Below are positions 16,785 through 25,439 of a stretch of DNA of 56,107 bases, piece after piece (position 1 is the stretch's first letter; the number at the start of each line of letters is the position of its first letter). This DNA is from a bacterium UBP11_UBA4055. Lineage in GTDB: Bacteria; UBA4055. The position numbers and the translations under genes were made by a program. The notes under the pieces are model-generated. The model was not told the origin of the DNA, made no database searches, and was given only the letters and a program-made list of their open reading frames with translations. The DNA is taken from NCBI GenBank assembly GCA_002382735.1, contig DFZN01000029.1:1-56107 (forward strand), given 5' to 3'.

Positions 16785-18017
16785 ATGCCGAAATTCAGAT
16801 ATGTTGCAAAAGATGTCGCCGGTAAAACATTATCAGGCGAGATAATGGCGGGAGGTCAGGCTGATGTTATTAACAAGCTTCAGATGCAGAATATGATCCC
16901 GATGAGTATTACTGAGATCAGCATGCAGGGGTCAGGAGGCGGTTTTCAGGCGCTGAACGACAGGATAACCCTGATGACATCTTCAGTAAAGCTTGAAGAC
17001 AAAGTGTTTTTTACAAGGCAGATGGTAACTTTTCTTAATGCCGGTGTGACACTAACAAAGAGTATTAAGAACATAGCGGATTCTCAGAAAAATGTTCTTA
17101 TGAGAAAGATTCTTAACGATATGTACGAAGACATTAATGCGGGATCTGATTTTTCTGCAGCCCTCGCAAAACATCCGAAGGTATTTGATCAGATGTATGT
17201 AAACATTGTAAGGGCCGGTGAAACATCAGGTAACCTTGACAAAGCTCTGGAATCTCTTGCAAGCTATATGGATAAGACATCAAAAATGCAGAAATCCATC
17301 AAATCCGCAATGATGTATCCGAAGTTCGTTCTTATTTTTACAGTAGTTATTGTTTTTGTGATCATGTGGAAGATAATACCTGTATTTGACAGTCTTTTCT
17401 CATCATTCGGAGGCGAGCTGCCGGGTCCTACAAGAATGCTGGTAGCCGGTTCGGATTTTTTGGGAGAGAACTTTCTTCTGGTAATAGGTGGTTTTGCAGC
17501 TATATATTTCGGGACAAAATACGCATTTAAATTTAAACCTGTAAGAGACGGCTGGGATAAATTTACTATAAGCGCACCGATCTTCGGTGATTTGGTAAAG
17601 CAGATAATCGTATCAAGAGTTTCAAGTGTTCTTGCGCTTCTGCTGGGATCAGGAACTTCTATGTTAGAGTCGATCGAGATATCAAGTAAAGTTGCAAATA
17701 ATGTAGTTTACGAAACGGCTCTCAAAAGCGTAGCTACTGATGTTAGTAACGGTATTGACCTCTCAGTGTCGTTCAAGAAAACTAATAGATTCGATGATAT
17801 ATTCGTCCAGCTTCTTCAGACCGGTGAGGAAACAGGTAAGATAGATGATCTGATGATCAAGATCGCGGAATATTATGACGAGGCTGTCGATTTGAAAATA
17901 AAAGGATTTTCATCTTTGATAGAGCCTTTGCTGATCGTTTTTATGGGCATTGTCGTTGGCGGTATTGTTGTTGCCATTTATTTACCAATGTTCACAATGG
18001 GTGAGGTTATTCAATAG
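16785..18017 (+). CDS. pilC: type IV pilus inner-membrane platform protein PilC
   Basis: 410 residues with two GspF repeats, typical Phe/Thr-rich motifs (VFFTRQMVTFLNAGVTL; GEETGKIDD) and three membrane segments, one near 180-200, one near 230 and one at the C-terminal end. PilC connects the PilB and PilT hexamers to the growing pilus base. Its start follows a GGGGG site. No pilin or prepilin peptidase gene is nearby, so the pilus is assembled from scattered loci. Confidence 0.9.
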   Translation: MPKFRYVAKDVAGKTLSGEIMAGGQADVINKLQMQNMIPMSITEISMQGSGGGFQALNDRITLMTSSVKLEDKVFFTRQMVTFLNAGVTLTKSIKNIADSQKNVLMRKILNDMYEDINAGSDFSAALAKHPKVFDQMYVNIVRAGETSGNLDKALESLASYMDKTSKMQKSIKSAMMYPKFVLIFTVVIVFVIMWKIIPVFDSLFSSFGGELPGPTRMLVAGSDFLGENFLLVIGGFAAIYFGTKYAFKFKPVRDGWDKFTISAPIFGDLVKQIIVSRVSSVLALLLGSGTSMLESIEISSKVANNVVYETALKSVATDVSNGIDLSVSFKKTNRFDDIFVQLLQTGEETGKIDDLMIKIAEYYDEAVDLKIKGFSSLIEPLLIVFMGIVVGGIVVAIYLPMFTMGEVIQ

Positions 18018-18030
18018 AAAAAAGAGATAA

Positions 18031-18504
18031 ATGAGAAGATCGGTAGTTTTATTTCTGATATCGGCTTTATTATTTTCACTGAAGGCGGAGATCGGGGAAC
18101 AAAATCATAAAGTTCCCCTTTTTCTTTCTTTTATTTTTCCGGGCGGAGGGCAGATCTACAACGGCAGGTATTTTAAGGCAGGAATATATGCAGCTTTGGA
18201 AGGAGTTCTGATATATGGCGCAGTAAAACAGAATCAGAGAATGGAAGACGCAAAAGATGATCTTAAATATTTTAGGAATATCGGTGATTTTGAAAAGATA
18301 AACGAATATGAGTACTATGTAAATACTTATACTAACGAAAGGAATAATTTTATCTGGATGAGCGCAGCAGCGGTACTGCTTTCTGCCGGTGATGCGTTTG
18401 TTGATTCTCATTTCAAATCATTTAAAAGAGATGTATTCAGGTCAGGTGACGAGTTGAGTATTATACCTGCAGGAGCGGGTCTTAAGCTTGTCTATCAGTG
18501 GTAA
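18031..18504 (+). CDS. DUF5683-like small membrane protein
   Basis: 157 residues with a signal-like N-terminus, then LFLSFIFPGGGQIYNGRYFKAGIYAALEG, which matches the family signature of DUF5683-type proteins (PGxGQxYNGxxxK). Two or three membrane helices are likely. Function unknown. It follows pilC by 13 nt and may share its transcript; envelope association is a guess. The next gene starts 15 nt later with its own GGAG. Confidence 0.6.
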   Translation: MRRSVVLFLISALLFSLKAEIGEQNHKVPLFLSFIFPGGGQIYNGRYFKAGIYAALEGVLIYGAVKQNQRMEDAKDDLKYFRNIGDFEKINEYEYYVNTYTNERNNFIWMSAAAVLLSAGDAFVDSHFKSFKRDVFRSGDELSIIPAGAGLKLVYQW

Positions 18505-18519
18505 AAAAACGGAGAACAG

Positions 18520-21027
18520 ATGTCAAAATTTAAAGATATGGTAACAAGTCCGGAAGGGACGAAATTCGTAGCTCAAGGGAACGAGGCTTTCGCGCTGGGA
18601 GTGATGCACGCCGGATTTCATGCGGCCGACGGCTACCCCGGAACTCCGAGCACAGAAGTAATTGATAAATACCTGAGCAAAGTTCAGGATAAGATAAATG
18701 TGGGCTGGTCGGTGAACGAGGCTGTAGCGGTCGGCGTCGGGAGAGGCCACGCAATAGCGGGTTTTGATACCGTAGTGACTATGAAAACCCCGGGCGCATT
18801 TCAGGCGGGCGATCCGATAACTACATCGGCGTTCTATACGGCACAAGCAGGTGCGTTCGTGCTCTATGTAGCATCGGATTATGTTCCCTCAAGCACGCAG
18901 CATGTTGTCGACCTCAAGTATTTCTTCGCTTCCGCAAGGATACCCGTGCTTGAGCCGAGGGACCATCAGGAGATGTACGATATCGCCTTTTCGGCCGCCG
19001 ATATTTCAAGGAAGTTCAACACATCCGTGGCCGTACTTGCTTCCGGTGTCCTCGCGCACTCGGAAGGACTGATAGTCACAAGAGAACCGCGCAAAATAAC
19101 TCCCCGCGAGCTCGGACCGGACATGAAGAACTGGATGACAATGCCGGGGATCGCGAGGAGGAACTATAACGAGGCTACAACAAAGCGCATACCCGCGGTT
19201 CTGGAATACTACGAAAGCTCGGATCTCGTGTCCGAAACTGAGGGAACTGAGGAATTCGGTATCATAGTAAGCGGCGAGACCGCGATGATCTTGAAGGAAG
19301 CTCTCGGATATTTAGATCTGAAGCCGCCGGTGTTAAGTCTGTCGTGCCTGTATCCGGTACCCGAAAAGAGAATTACTGCTTTCTGCTCGAAGATAAAAGG
19401 TAAGATTTTCGTTTACGAGGACGGCGACAGATTTCTCGAAGAAAAGATCAGGCTTCTCGGCATTGATGCAACAGGTAAAGATAAATACACGGTAATAACG
19501 AACTGGACACCCGAACTTCTGATGCAGGATCTGTGCGAAAAGCTCGGGATGAAATACGAATATGAAGAAAAAGTGCTGCCTGTAAAACCTCTCAACAGGC
19601 CGCCGTCGATCTGTCCGGGTTGCCCGTACAAGGCATTCGGTATGACGGTAAGCAGCCTGAAAAAATCAGGAAAAATTTATGCGTCTTTCGGCGACATCGG
19701 CTGCTCCACGCTGTTATATTTCATGAACGCATTAGACACAGCTCTCTGTATGGGCGCCGGTGACTCGGTCAGGCAGGGCTTCGTGCTCTCGAGGCCGGAA
19801 TACGCGCATAAAACTATCAGCATTATCGGCGACTCGTGCGAGTGCCACTCGGGGCTGGATTCCACGAGGAACGCAGTATTCCGCAACACGCCCGGCGTAA
19901 AGGTCGTGCTGGACAACCGGATCACAGCTATGACAGGCGGACAGCCCGCTCCGAGCTCGGAGTACAATCTTGCGGGAGTACAGAACAAATTCAACATGGT
20001 CAAGGCTCTTGAAGCCGAGCAGGCAAAGGTAGTGGTCGCAAGGTCATACGATCTAAAGGAAGTGGATAAAGTTCTCAAGCAAGCTCTCGTTGATGCGGAG
20101 AACGGGGATTACACGACTCTTGTTCTTGAGGGTCCGTGCATACATCAGGTGCCGTCAAAAGAGAAAGTCAGGAAAGTAAAATTCAATTATGATAAATGCC
20201 GCCGCTGCGGAAAATGCAACATCTGTCAGGGCATCGAATTCGATGAGGAAAAACGACCACACTACACACAGCTCTGTACAAACTGCGCGGGCCAGGGACA
20301 GGTCTGCATGCAGGTCTGCCCGTTCGGCGCGATCGAGCTTATTGAGGAAGAAACTAAGATCAAAATGCTTGATCTGCCTGAAGTGAAAGAAGCGGAAAAT
20401 GCAGAGATCGATCCCAAGCTTCTGCCCGAATCGCTTCGTGTAGCTGTTAGAGGAATAGGCGGACAGGGAAATCTCTTCTTCGGAAAAGTGCTTGCTGAGG
20501 TCGCGCTGAACACGCCGTATAAAGATATCCACATCGTAAAAGGCGACACACATGGAATGGCACAGCTCGGAGGTCCGGTCATTTCGACTTTCGCATGCGG
20601 ACATGTTCACTCTCCGGTGCTCATGCCCAAAACCGCCGATGTTCTCGTCGTAATGGAGAGATCGGAAGTCCTGCGCGAGGGGTTTCTCGACCTTTTGAAG
20701 GAGGGCGGAACGGTCATACTGAATAATTACAAAGCATTACCGCCGAGGGTCAGCATTCACGATTATCCTAAAGATAAGGATATCGACGAAATTCTTCAAG
20801 GCTACAAACTTATAAGGATTGACGCTGAATCCGTGGCTAAAAGCTTCGGGGACGAGCAGGGAAAAACTTCTAATGTGATCGTTCTCGGCCTGCTTTCAAA
20901 AATTGACCCGTTCGATAAAATTCCGGCAGGAGTGTGGGTGAACGCGCTCAAGAAACTGTCGCCGAACGAGAACATATTCAAAGCTAACATAACCGCATTC
21001 AACGGAGGAAGGAACCATGATAAATAG
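18520..21027 (+). CDS. fused indolepyruvate/2-oxoacid:ferredoxin oxidoreductase (IorA-IorB)
   Basis: 835 residues. The order is: pyrimidine-binding domain (GYPGTPSTE near 40), TPP-binding domain with GDSCECHSGLDSTRN and CPGCP, a ferredoxin-like domain with CRRCGKCNIC and CTNC-x6-C-x3-CP (two 4Fe-4S clusters), then the IorB-type gamma domain (RGIGGQGNLFFGK). It oxidises an arylpyruvate or related 2-oxoacid to the acyl-CoA with reduction of ferredoxin. IorA and IorB are usually separate polypeptides. It overlaps the downstream ADP-forming acyl-CoA synthetase by 11 nt, so the acyl-CoA goes straight to ATP formation. Exact substrate not fixed by sequence. Confidence 0.88.
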   Translation: MSKFKDMVTSPEGTKFVAQGNEAFALGVMHAGFHAADGYPGTPSTEVIDKYLSKVQDKINVGWSVNEAVAVGVGRGHAIAGFDTVVTMKTPGAFQAGDPITTSAFYTAQAGAFVLYVASDYVPSSTQHVVDLKYFFASARIPVLEPRDHQEMYDIAFSAADISRKFNTSVAVLASGVLAHSEGLIVTREPRKITPRELGPDMKNWMTMPGIARRNYNEATTKRIPAVLEYYESSDLVSETEGTEEFGIIVSGETAMILKEALGYLDLKPPVLSLSCLYPVPEKRITAFCSKIKGKIFVYEDGDRFLEEKIRLLGIDATGKDKYTVITNWTPELLMQDLCEKLGMKYEYEEKVLPVKPLNRPPSICPGCPYKAFGMTVSSLKKSGKIYASFGDIGCSTLLYFMNALDTALCMGAGDSVRQGFVLSRPEYAHKTISIIGDSCECHSGLDSTRNAVFRNTPGVKVVLDNRITAMTGGQPAPSSEYNLAGVQNKFNMVKALEAEQAKVVVARSYDLKEVDKVLKQALVDAENGDYTTLVLEGPCIHQVPSKEKVRKVKFNYDKCRRCGKCNICQGIEFDEEKRPHYTQLCTNCAGQGQVCMQVCPFGAIELIEEETKIKMLDLPEVKEAENAEIDPKLLPESLRVAVRGIGGQGNLFFGKVLAEVALNTPYKDIHIVKGDTHGMAQLGGPVISTFACGHVHSPVLMPKTADVLVVMERSEVLREGFLDLLKEGGTVILNNYKALPPRVSIHDYPKDKDIDEILQGYKLIRIDAESVAKSFGDEQGKTSNVIVLGLLSKIDPFDKIPAGVWVNALKKLSPNENIFKANITAFNGGRNHDK

Positions 21028-23068
21028 AGAGCTCGTAAACCCGAAATCGATCGTTATTATAGGAGCATCGGAAAATATAAGAAAACCGGGCGGCAAGGTT
21101 TTGTTTAATATTCTGCTCGGAAAATATAAGGGTAAACTGTATGCCGTCAATCCTAAAGAGGAGAAGGTTCAGGGCGTGAGGTGCGTAAAGCCGGAAGACC
21201 TTCCGAATGTCGAGCTTGCTATAATATCCGTTGCCGTAAATCATGTGAAAGGTTATGTGGAGTATCTCGCAAAGGAAAAGAAAACCAAAGCATTTATAAT
21301 ACTGTCAGCCGGTTTCGGCGAGATGGGCGAAGAGGGTAAAAAGCTCGAAAAAGAGATCGTGGCTGTCGTAGATAAGTATAAAGCCGCGCTAATCGGACCT
21401 AACTGTATAGGCGTACTGACCACGCACTATAACGGGATTTTCGCCGGGCCGATACCGAAACTTGACCCTGCTGGATGCGACTTTGTTTCAGGTTCAGGAG
21501 CGACTGCTGTGTTTATTATAGAGAACGGAATTACGCTCGGATTATCATTCGCGAGTCTTTATTCAGTCGGGAACAGTGCTCAGATAGGCGTCGAGGAAGT
21601 TTTAAAATACTGGGACGAGACTTTCGATCCGAAAACAAGCTCAAAAGTCAAACTTCTGTACATGGAAAATGTCAATAAACCGGATATGCTGCTAAAACAT
21701 GCCTCTTCATTAATTAATAAGGGATGCAGGATCGCTGCGATCAAGGCAGGGAGCTCGGACGCGGGATCTAGAGCTGCATCATCTCATACCGGCGCTTTGG
21801 CCACACCCGATAAAGCTGTAGATTCCCTTTTCAATAAAGCCGGAGTTGTCAGATGCTACGGGAGACTTGATCTGATCTACACAGCTTCAGTGCTCACGAA
21901 CAAAGAGCTTAAAGGTAAGAATATAGCGATCATCACTCATGCGGGCGGACCCGGCGTGATGCTTACAGACGCGCTTTCCAACGGCGGTCTCGAAGTACCT
22001 CATATAGAGGGAAAGCACGCAAAAGAACTTCTCGGAAAGCTGTTTCCGGGATCGTCTGTCGCCAACCCGATAGACTTCCTAGCCACAGGAACGGCTGAAC
22101 AGCTCGGTATAATTATAGATTATGTCAACGACAAATTCACAAACATTGACGGGATGGCTGTAATTTTCGGAAAGCCCGGATTAGGCGACATCTATGATGT
22201 GTGCAAGGTTATTGACGAGAAGATGAAGACTTCAGAAAAGCCGATCTATCCGTTACTGACATCCGCAATAACTTCAGCTGAGGAGATCGAATACTTTAAA
22301 TCGCTGGGAAGGATATATTTCTCCGATGAAGTCATGCTCGGAAAATCGATAGTCAATATAGCGAATACTCCAAGACCCTACACTGATTTTACAGAAGAGG
22401 AGGTTGATAAAAAGAAGATCAGGGCGATAATTTCCAAAGCTAAGAACGGATATCTCAAACCTGAGCAGGTTGCTGACATACTTGATGCAGCAGGCATAGC
22501 ACGAGTTCCCGAATTCGTCAGCGCGAAAAAATCTGAAGTCGTAAAAAAGGCAAAGGAATTCGGCTTCCCGCTCGTAATGAAAGTGGTCGGCCCGGTTCAC
22601 AAATCGGATGTCGGCGGCATAGCTCTCAACCTCAAAACAGAAAAAGAAGTTGAAAAAACCTTCGACAAAATGACAAAAATAGATGGATATAAAGGAGTCA
22701 TGATCCAGCCTATGATCTCCGGTAAAGAATTCTTCGCGGGCATAAATCACGAGGGCAAGTTCGGACATTCGATACTCTGCGGTCTGGGCGGAATATTCAT
22801 TGAGGTCTTCAAGGACACAGCCTCAAACCTCGCACCATTTGGGAAAGATAAAGCATTAGAAATGATAAGATCGCTCAAAAGCTACAAGATCATCAAAGGC
22901 GTCAGGGGTCAGAAAGGCATCGACGAGAAGAAATTCGCGGAAATAATCGCAAGACTTTCAAGCCTGACTCAGGCAGCTCCCGAGATAATGGAGATGGACA
23001 TAAACCCTCTCCTCGGTAACGAAAAAGACCTCGTTGCAGTTGACTCCAGGATCAAAATCGAGAAGTAG
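21017..23068 (+). CDS. ADP-forming acyl-CoA/acetate-CoA ligase (fused alpha-beta)
   Basis: 683 residues. The CoA-binding Rossmann and ligase domains (1 to about 460) carry the phospho-histidine H257 in SSHTGALA, the residue known to be phosphorylated in archaeal ACD enzymes. The ATP-grasp domain follows (about 465-683), with PLVMKVVGPVHKSDVGG. It converts acyl-CoA, ADP and phosphate to acid, CoA and ATP. Its start lies inside the end of the oxidoreductase gene, so the two are coupled and form a complete module for ATP from 2-oxoacids. The acyl group could be aryl or branched-chain rather than acetate. Confidence 0.88.
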   Translation: MINRELVNPKSIVIIGASENIRKPGGKVLFNILLGKYKGKLYAVNPKEEKVQGVRCVKPEDLPNVELAIISVAVNHVKGYVEYLAKEKKTKAFIILSAGFGEMGEEGKKLEKEIVAVVDKYKAALIGPNCIGVLTTHYNGIFAGPIPKLDPAGCDFVSGSGATAVFIIENGITLGLSFASLYSVGNSAQIGVEEVLKYWDETFDPKTSSKVKLLYMENVNKPDMLLKHASSLINKGCRIAAIKAGSSDAGSRAASSHTGALATPDKAVDSLFNKAGVVRCYGRLDLIYTASVLTNKELKGKNIAIITHAGGPGVMLTDALSNGGLEVPHIEGKHAKELLGKLFPGSSVANPIDFLATGTAEQLGIIIDYVNDKFTNIDGMAVIFGKPGLGDIYDVCKVIDEKMKTSEKPIYPLLTSAITSAEEIEYFKSLGRIYFSDEVMLGKSIVNIANTPRPYTDFTEEEVDKKKIRAIISKAKNGYLKPEQVADILDAAGIARVPEFVSAKKSEVVKKAKEFGFPLVMKVVGPVHKSDVGGIALNLKTEKEVEKTFDKMTKIDGYKGVMIQPMISGKEFFAGINHEGKFGHSILCGLGGIFIEVFKDTASNLAPFGKDKALEMIRSLKSYKIIKGVRGQKGIDEKKFAEIIARLSSLTQAAPEIMEMDINPLLGNEKDLVAVDSRIKIEK

Positions 23069-23090
23069 AAATTTTACATAGGGGAGCAAA

Positions 23091-23272
23091 ATGATCAATC
23101 CGTGCGGAGTTTACTGTAAAGACTGCAGCTGGTACAAAAATGGCCGCGAAGCCTGCAGGGAAACAAAAGGAATACCGTTCTGGACTACAGAGACCTCCGC
23201 GACCCGTCCATGACAGACGAGCAGTATGAAACCGCGCTGAAAGATAGGATTGAAGCACTGAAGAATATTTAG
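23091..23272 (+). pseudogene. decayed DUF3795-like gene
   Basis: An ATG with a GGGGAG site opens MINPCGVYCKDCSWY, the Cys-rich N-terminus of DUF3795-type proteins, but a TGA stops it after 40 codons. In another frame (stop at 23270-23272) the segment YRDLRDPSMTDEQY reads like a C-terminal tail. Most of the middle (Cys-rich domain) is missing. An internal deletion that also shifted frame explains this best. It sits right after the acyl-CoA synthetase gene. Confidence 0.6.
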
Positions 23273-23290
23273 AGAAAAGTAAAAAAACAC

Positions 23291-23327
23291 AGTAGCATTT
23301 CGTTGCATTTTGCGTTATATTGCTACT
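23291..23327 (+). promoter_or_regulatory. inverted repeat before the antitoxin gene
   Basis: AGTAGCA (23291-23297) and TGCTACT (23321-23327) form a perfect 7-bp inverted repeat, 23 nt apart, overlapping a TTGCAT-like -35 at 23303. It lies 22 nt before the antitoxin start. Type II antitoxins usually repress their own promoter through such sites; this is inference. Confidence 0.45.
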
Positions 23328-23349
23328 GGGTAATAATTCGGAGGAAGTA

Positions 23350-23577
23350 ATGCCAACTGCAATAAGAATATCGGAAGAACTGGCGACTGAAGCCAAAATA
23401 TTTTCAAAGATAGAACACAGATCAATGACAGGTCAGATCGAACACTGGGCAACGATAGGCAAATGCGCCGAAGAAAATCCCGAACTTACTTACGAGCTTA
23501 TTAAGGATATGCTGATTGGAATGCAAGAGCTCGATAACGGCGAAAGAACAGAATATCAGTTCGGAAGCACTCAATGA
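23350..23577 (+). CDS. ParD-like type II antitoxin
   Basis: 75 residues from the ATG at 23350, which has a perfect GGAGGAAG site; longer upstream frames are unlikely. The sequence MPTAIRISEELATEAK, RSMTGQIEHWATIGK and the ending near EYQFG fit the ParD-like antitoxin family with an N-terminal ribbon-helix-helix. It would bind both its toxin and its own promoter. Members usually end close to the FG of this motif; here three extra residues (STQ) precede the stop, consistent with a deletion that fused its end to the toxin gene. Confidence 0.75.
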   Translation: MPTAIRISEELATEAKIFSKIEHRSMTGQIEHWATIGKCAEENPELTYELIKDMLIGMQELDNGERTEYQFGSTQ

Positions 23578-23800
23578 AAAAGCCGGACTCGACAAAGAGA
23601 TTAAAAAAATAATTGACGGCAATTCGGCATGCGAAGAGAAAAAGGGTGATCTAAAAGGCGTATTTGTCAGCAAATTCAAGATCGGAACAGCTTTGTATCT
23701 TTTGTCGTACAGGATCGTATCGGACGGAATCGAACTTATAACAGTCGGGCCGCATGAAAATTATTACCGTGACCTCAAATCGTATATGAAAAACATGTGA
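23564..23800 (+). pseudogene. N-terminally truncated RelE/ParE-type toxin
   Basis: The body reads ALNEKAGLDKEIKKII, EEKKGDLKGVFVSKFKI and the family ending GPHENYYRDLK, which is the RelE/ParE toxin group usually paired with this antitoxin. The first roughly 15 residues expected before LNEK (first strand and helix) are absent. The frame instead continues back into the antitoxin gene, where a TTG at 23516 could start a 94-residue hybrid. An ATG at 23574 overlaps the antitoxin stop but is out of frame. A small deletion across the junction is the simplest explanation; activity is doubtful. Confidence 0.55.
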
Positions 23801-23883
23801 GGGCGCAAAACCTACTCTTGACTTAAGCGCTTTAATTTCTTTTATTTCCGCCGCAATTAAACTAAATTAAAAAAGGAACGGAA

Positions 23884-24648
23884 ATGAAATTCAGAACACT
23901 GATCCTCGCAGGCATGGTTATGCTACTTGCGTCATGCTCAAAAGACACAAATCCTGTAGCCCCGACTTCAGATGAAGCTCCGCAAAAAAGTGTCAAATCT
24001 GTAACTACAACTTTTACTTACAATTTCGACCTTTCGCAGGAAAACTGGACCGGCGGTTTTGCTGACTGCCCCGTCGATAACGATTTTTATAACCTTCTTT
24101 TTTCATGGAAAAGAGCTCCCGGAAAACTTGGCGGACAGTACGGTAAAAGCTTATACATTACCGGCGACAACCACAGCGATGATCTTTTTATGTTTGTAAA
24201 AAAGCAGGTAACAGGGCTTACTCCCAACGCAACTTATCAGCTGAACTTCAGTTTTGATATTATAAATAACATTCCTGAAGGACTTTTCGGAATAGGCGGG
24301 TCTCCCGGCGAGAGCGTTTTCATGAAATTCGGAGCTGTAAATTACGAACCGATGGCAATTCTTAACGACACTCAGACTGCATGGCTTATGAACATAGACA
24401 AAGGCAATCAGAGCATCAGCGGTACTGATATGCTTAACATCGGTAATGTTGCAAATCCGAATGTTGATATAAACAAGCCGAGATACGCTGCAAAGAACTT
24501 CGATTCATACACTATCGGATTCGACTTCCAGATCACCACGGATGCGAACGGTAGCGCGTGGGTCATCATCGGAACTGATTCCGGATTCGAGGGAACGACA
24601 GAAGTTTATTACGACAATGTAACCGTAATATTCGACGAAGTACTATAA
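23884..24648 (+). CDS. predicted lipoprotein with beta-sandwich body
   Basis: 254 residues with a lipoprotein signal (MKFRTLILAGMVMLLASC; lipobox LASC, C19) followed by a Ser/Pro/Lys linker. The body is rich in Asn, Asp, Gly and aromatic residues and in alternating hydrophobics, like a jelly-roll carbohydrate-binding fold; it ends YYDNVTVIFDE. No specific family recognised. It has an AAGGAACGG site, a weak promoter (TTGACT at 23818) and its own terminator, so it is a single-gene unit exported to the outer surface. Confidence 0.65.
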   Translation: MKFRTLILAGMVMLLASCSKDTNPVAPTSDEAPQKSVKSVTTTFTYNFDLSQENWTGGFADCPVDNDFYNLLFSWKRAPGKLGGQYGKSLYITGDNHSDDLFMFVKKQVTGLTPNATYQLNFSFDIINNIPEGLFGIGGSPGESVFMKFGAVNYEPMAILNDTQTAWLMNIDKGNQSISGTDMLNIGNVANPNVDINKPRYAAKNFDSYTIGFDFQITTDANGSAWVIIGTDSGFEGTTEVYYDNVTVIFDEVL

Positions 24649-24675
24649 TATTGCAAGTATTTTTTATTTACATAG

Positions 24676-24700
24676 GGCGCAAAAATCTGCGCCTTTTTTT
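24676..24700 (+). terminator. rho-independent terminator
   Basis: Stem GGCGCA (24676-24681) with TGCGCC (24688-24693), a 6-nt loop and a run of eight or more T. It closes the lipoprotein gene. Confidence 0.9.
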
Positions 24701-24761
24701 TATGAAGAATTTTATGCAGAATATGTAGAGTATAATAAATAAATATTGTTAAAAAAAATAC

Positions 24762-24791
24762 TTGCTTATCAATTAAAAGAATGGTTATTTT
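24762..24791 (+). promoter_or_regulatory. promoter for the citrate operon
   Basis: TTGCTT at 24762-24767, an 18-nt spacer, TATTTT at 24786-24791, in an A+T-rich leader of about 75 nt before the regulator gene. The leader contains the repeated motif TTAATTAATTAACAATAAATTAACAA (two copies of TTAACAATA-like sequence), a possible regulator site. Confidence 0.4.
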
Positions 24792-24866
24792 TAACCTGAT
24801 ATTGAAGTATTGTTTAATTAATTAACAATAAATTAACAATAAAAACACCGTGAGTATGGATCGTAA

Positions 24867-25415
24867 ATGGAAGGAATAGGGAAACGGATAAAATCCAAAC
24901 GAGAGACGCTCGGGCTGCAGGTCAAAGACCTCTCGGCTGTAATAGGTGTTTCGCCCAGTCTTATTTCTCAGATAGAAAAATCAAAATCGTTCCCGTCTCT
25001 GATAACATTAAAAAAGATCGCAGGAGCTTTAAATACTACTGTAGGAGAACTGATAGGTGAAAATGAGTCTCACTCAAAAAATCCAGTAGTTCAGTCTGAA
25101 AAGAGAAAGCTGGCAAAGAAAAACGGCAGCGGGACAAGCTCGTATCTGCTGTCGAATTACGACCCTGCAAAGCAGATGGAGCCATACATAGTTCATTTTA
25201 AAAAAGGCTCTGATTCAACAGAGATAATGACATCTAATTTTCCGTGTCAGGAATTCTGTTTCGTCCTACAAGGCTCGTTTGAAGTGGTATCCAACAAAAA
25301 ACAATATATATTAAATGAAGGTGACGCTTTTTATTTCCGCTCGAACAAACCCCATATTTTCACTAATGTTCACGATGGGGATTCCGAACTTATATGGGTT
25401 GTAAAACTTCATTAG
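24867..25415 (+). CDS. XRE-family regulator with cupin sensor domain
   Basis: 182 residues. An N-terminal HTH_3 domain (about 6-62: IGKRIKSKRETLGLQVKDLS, VSPSLISQIEKSKSFPSL) is joined by a Lys/Ser-rich linker to a C-terminal cupin barrel (about 108-180: GDAFYFRSNKPHIFTN). Such regulators bind small ligands in the cupin and repress or activate adjacent metabolic operons. Its place 24 nt before the citrate lyase genes makes it the likely local regulator, perhaps sensing citrate or another tricarboxylate (inference). The start has a poor ribosome site. Confidence 0.85.
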   Translation: MEGIGKRIKSKRETLGLQVKDLSAVIGVSPSLISQIEKSKSFPSLITLKKIAGALNTTVGELIGENESHSKNPVVQSEKRKLAKKNGSGTSSYLLSNYDPAKQMEPYIVHFKKGSDSTEIMTSNFPCQEFCFVLQGSFEVVSNKKQYILNEGDAFYFRSNKPHIFTNVHDGDSELIWVVKLH

Positions 25416-25439
25416 AATTATTATTTAGTAGGAGAATAT

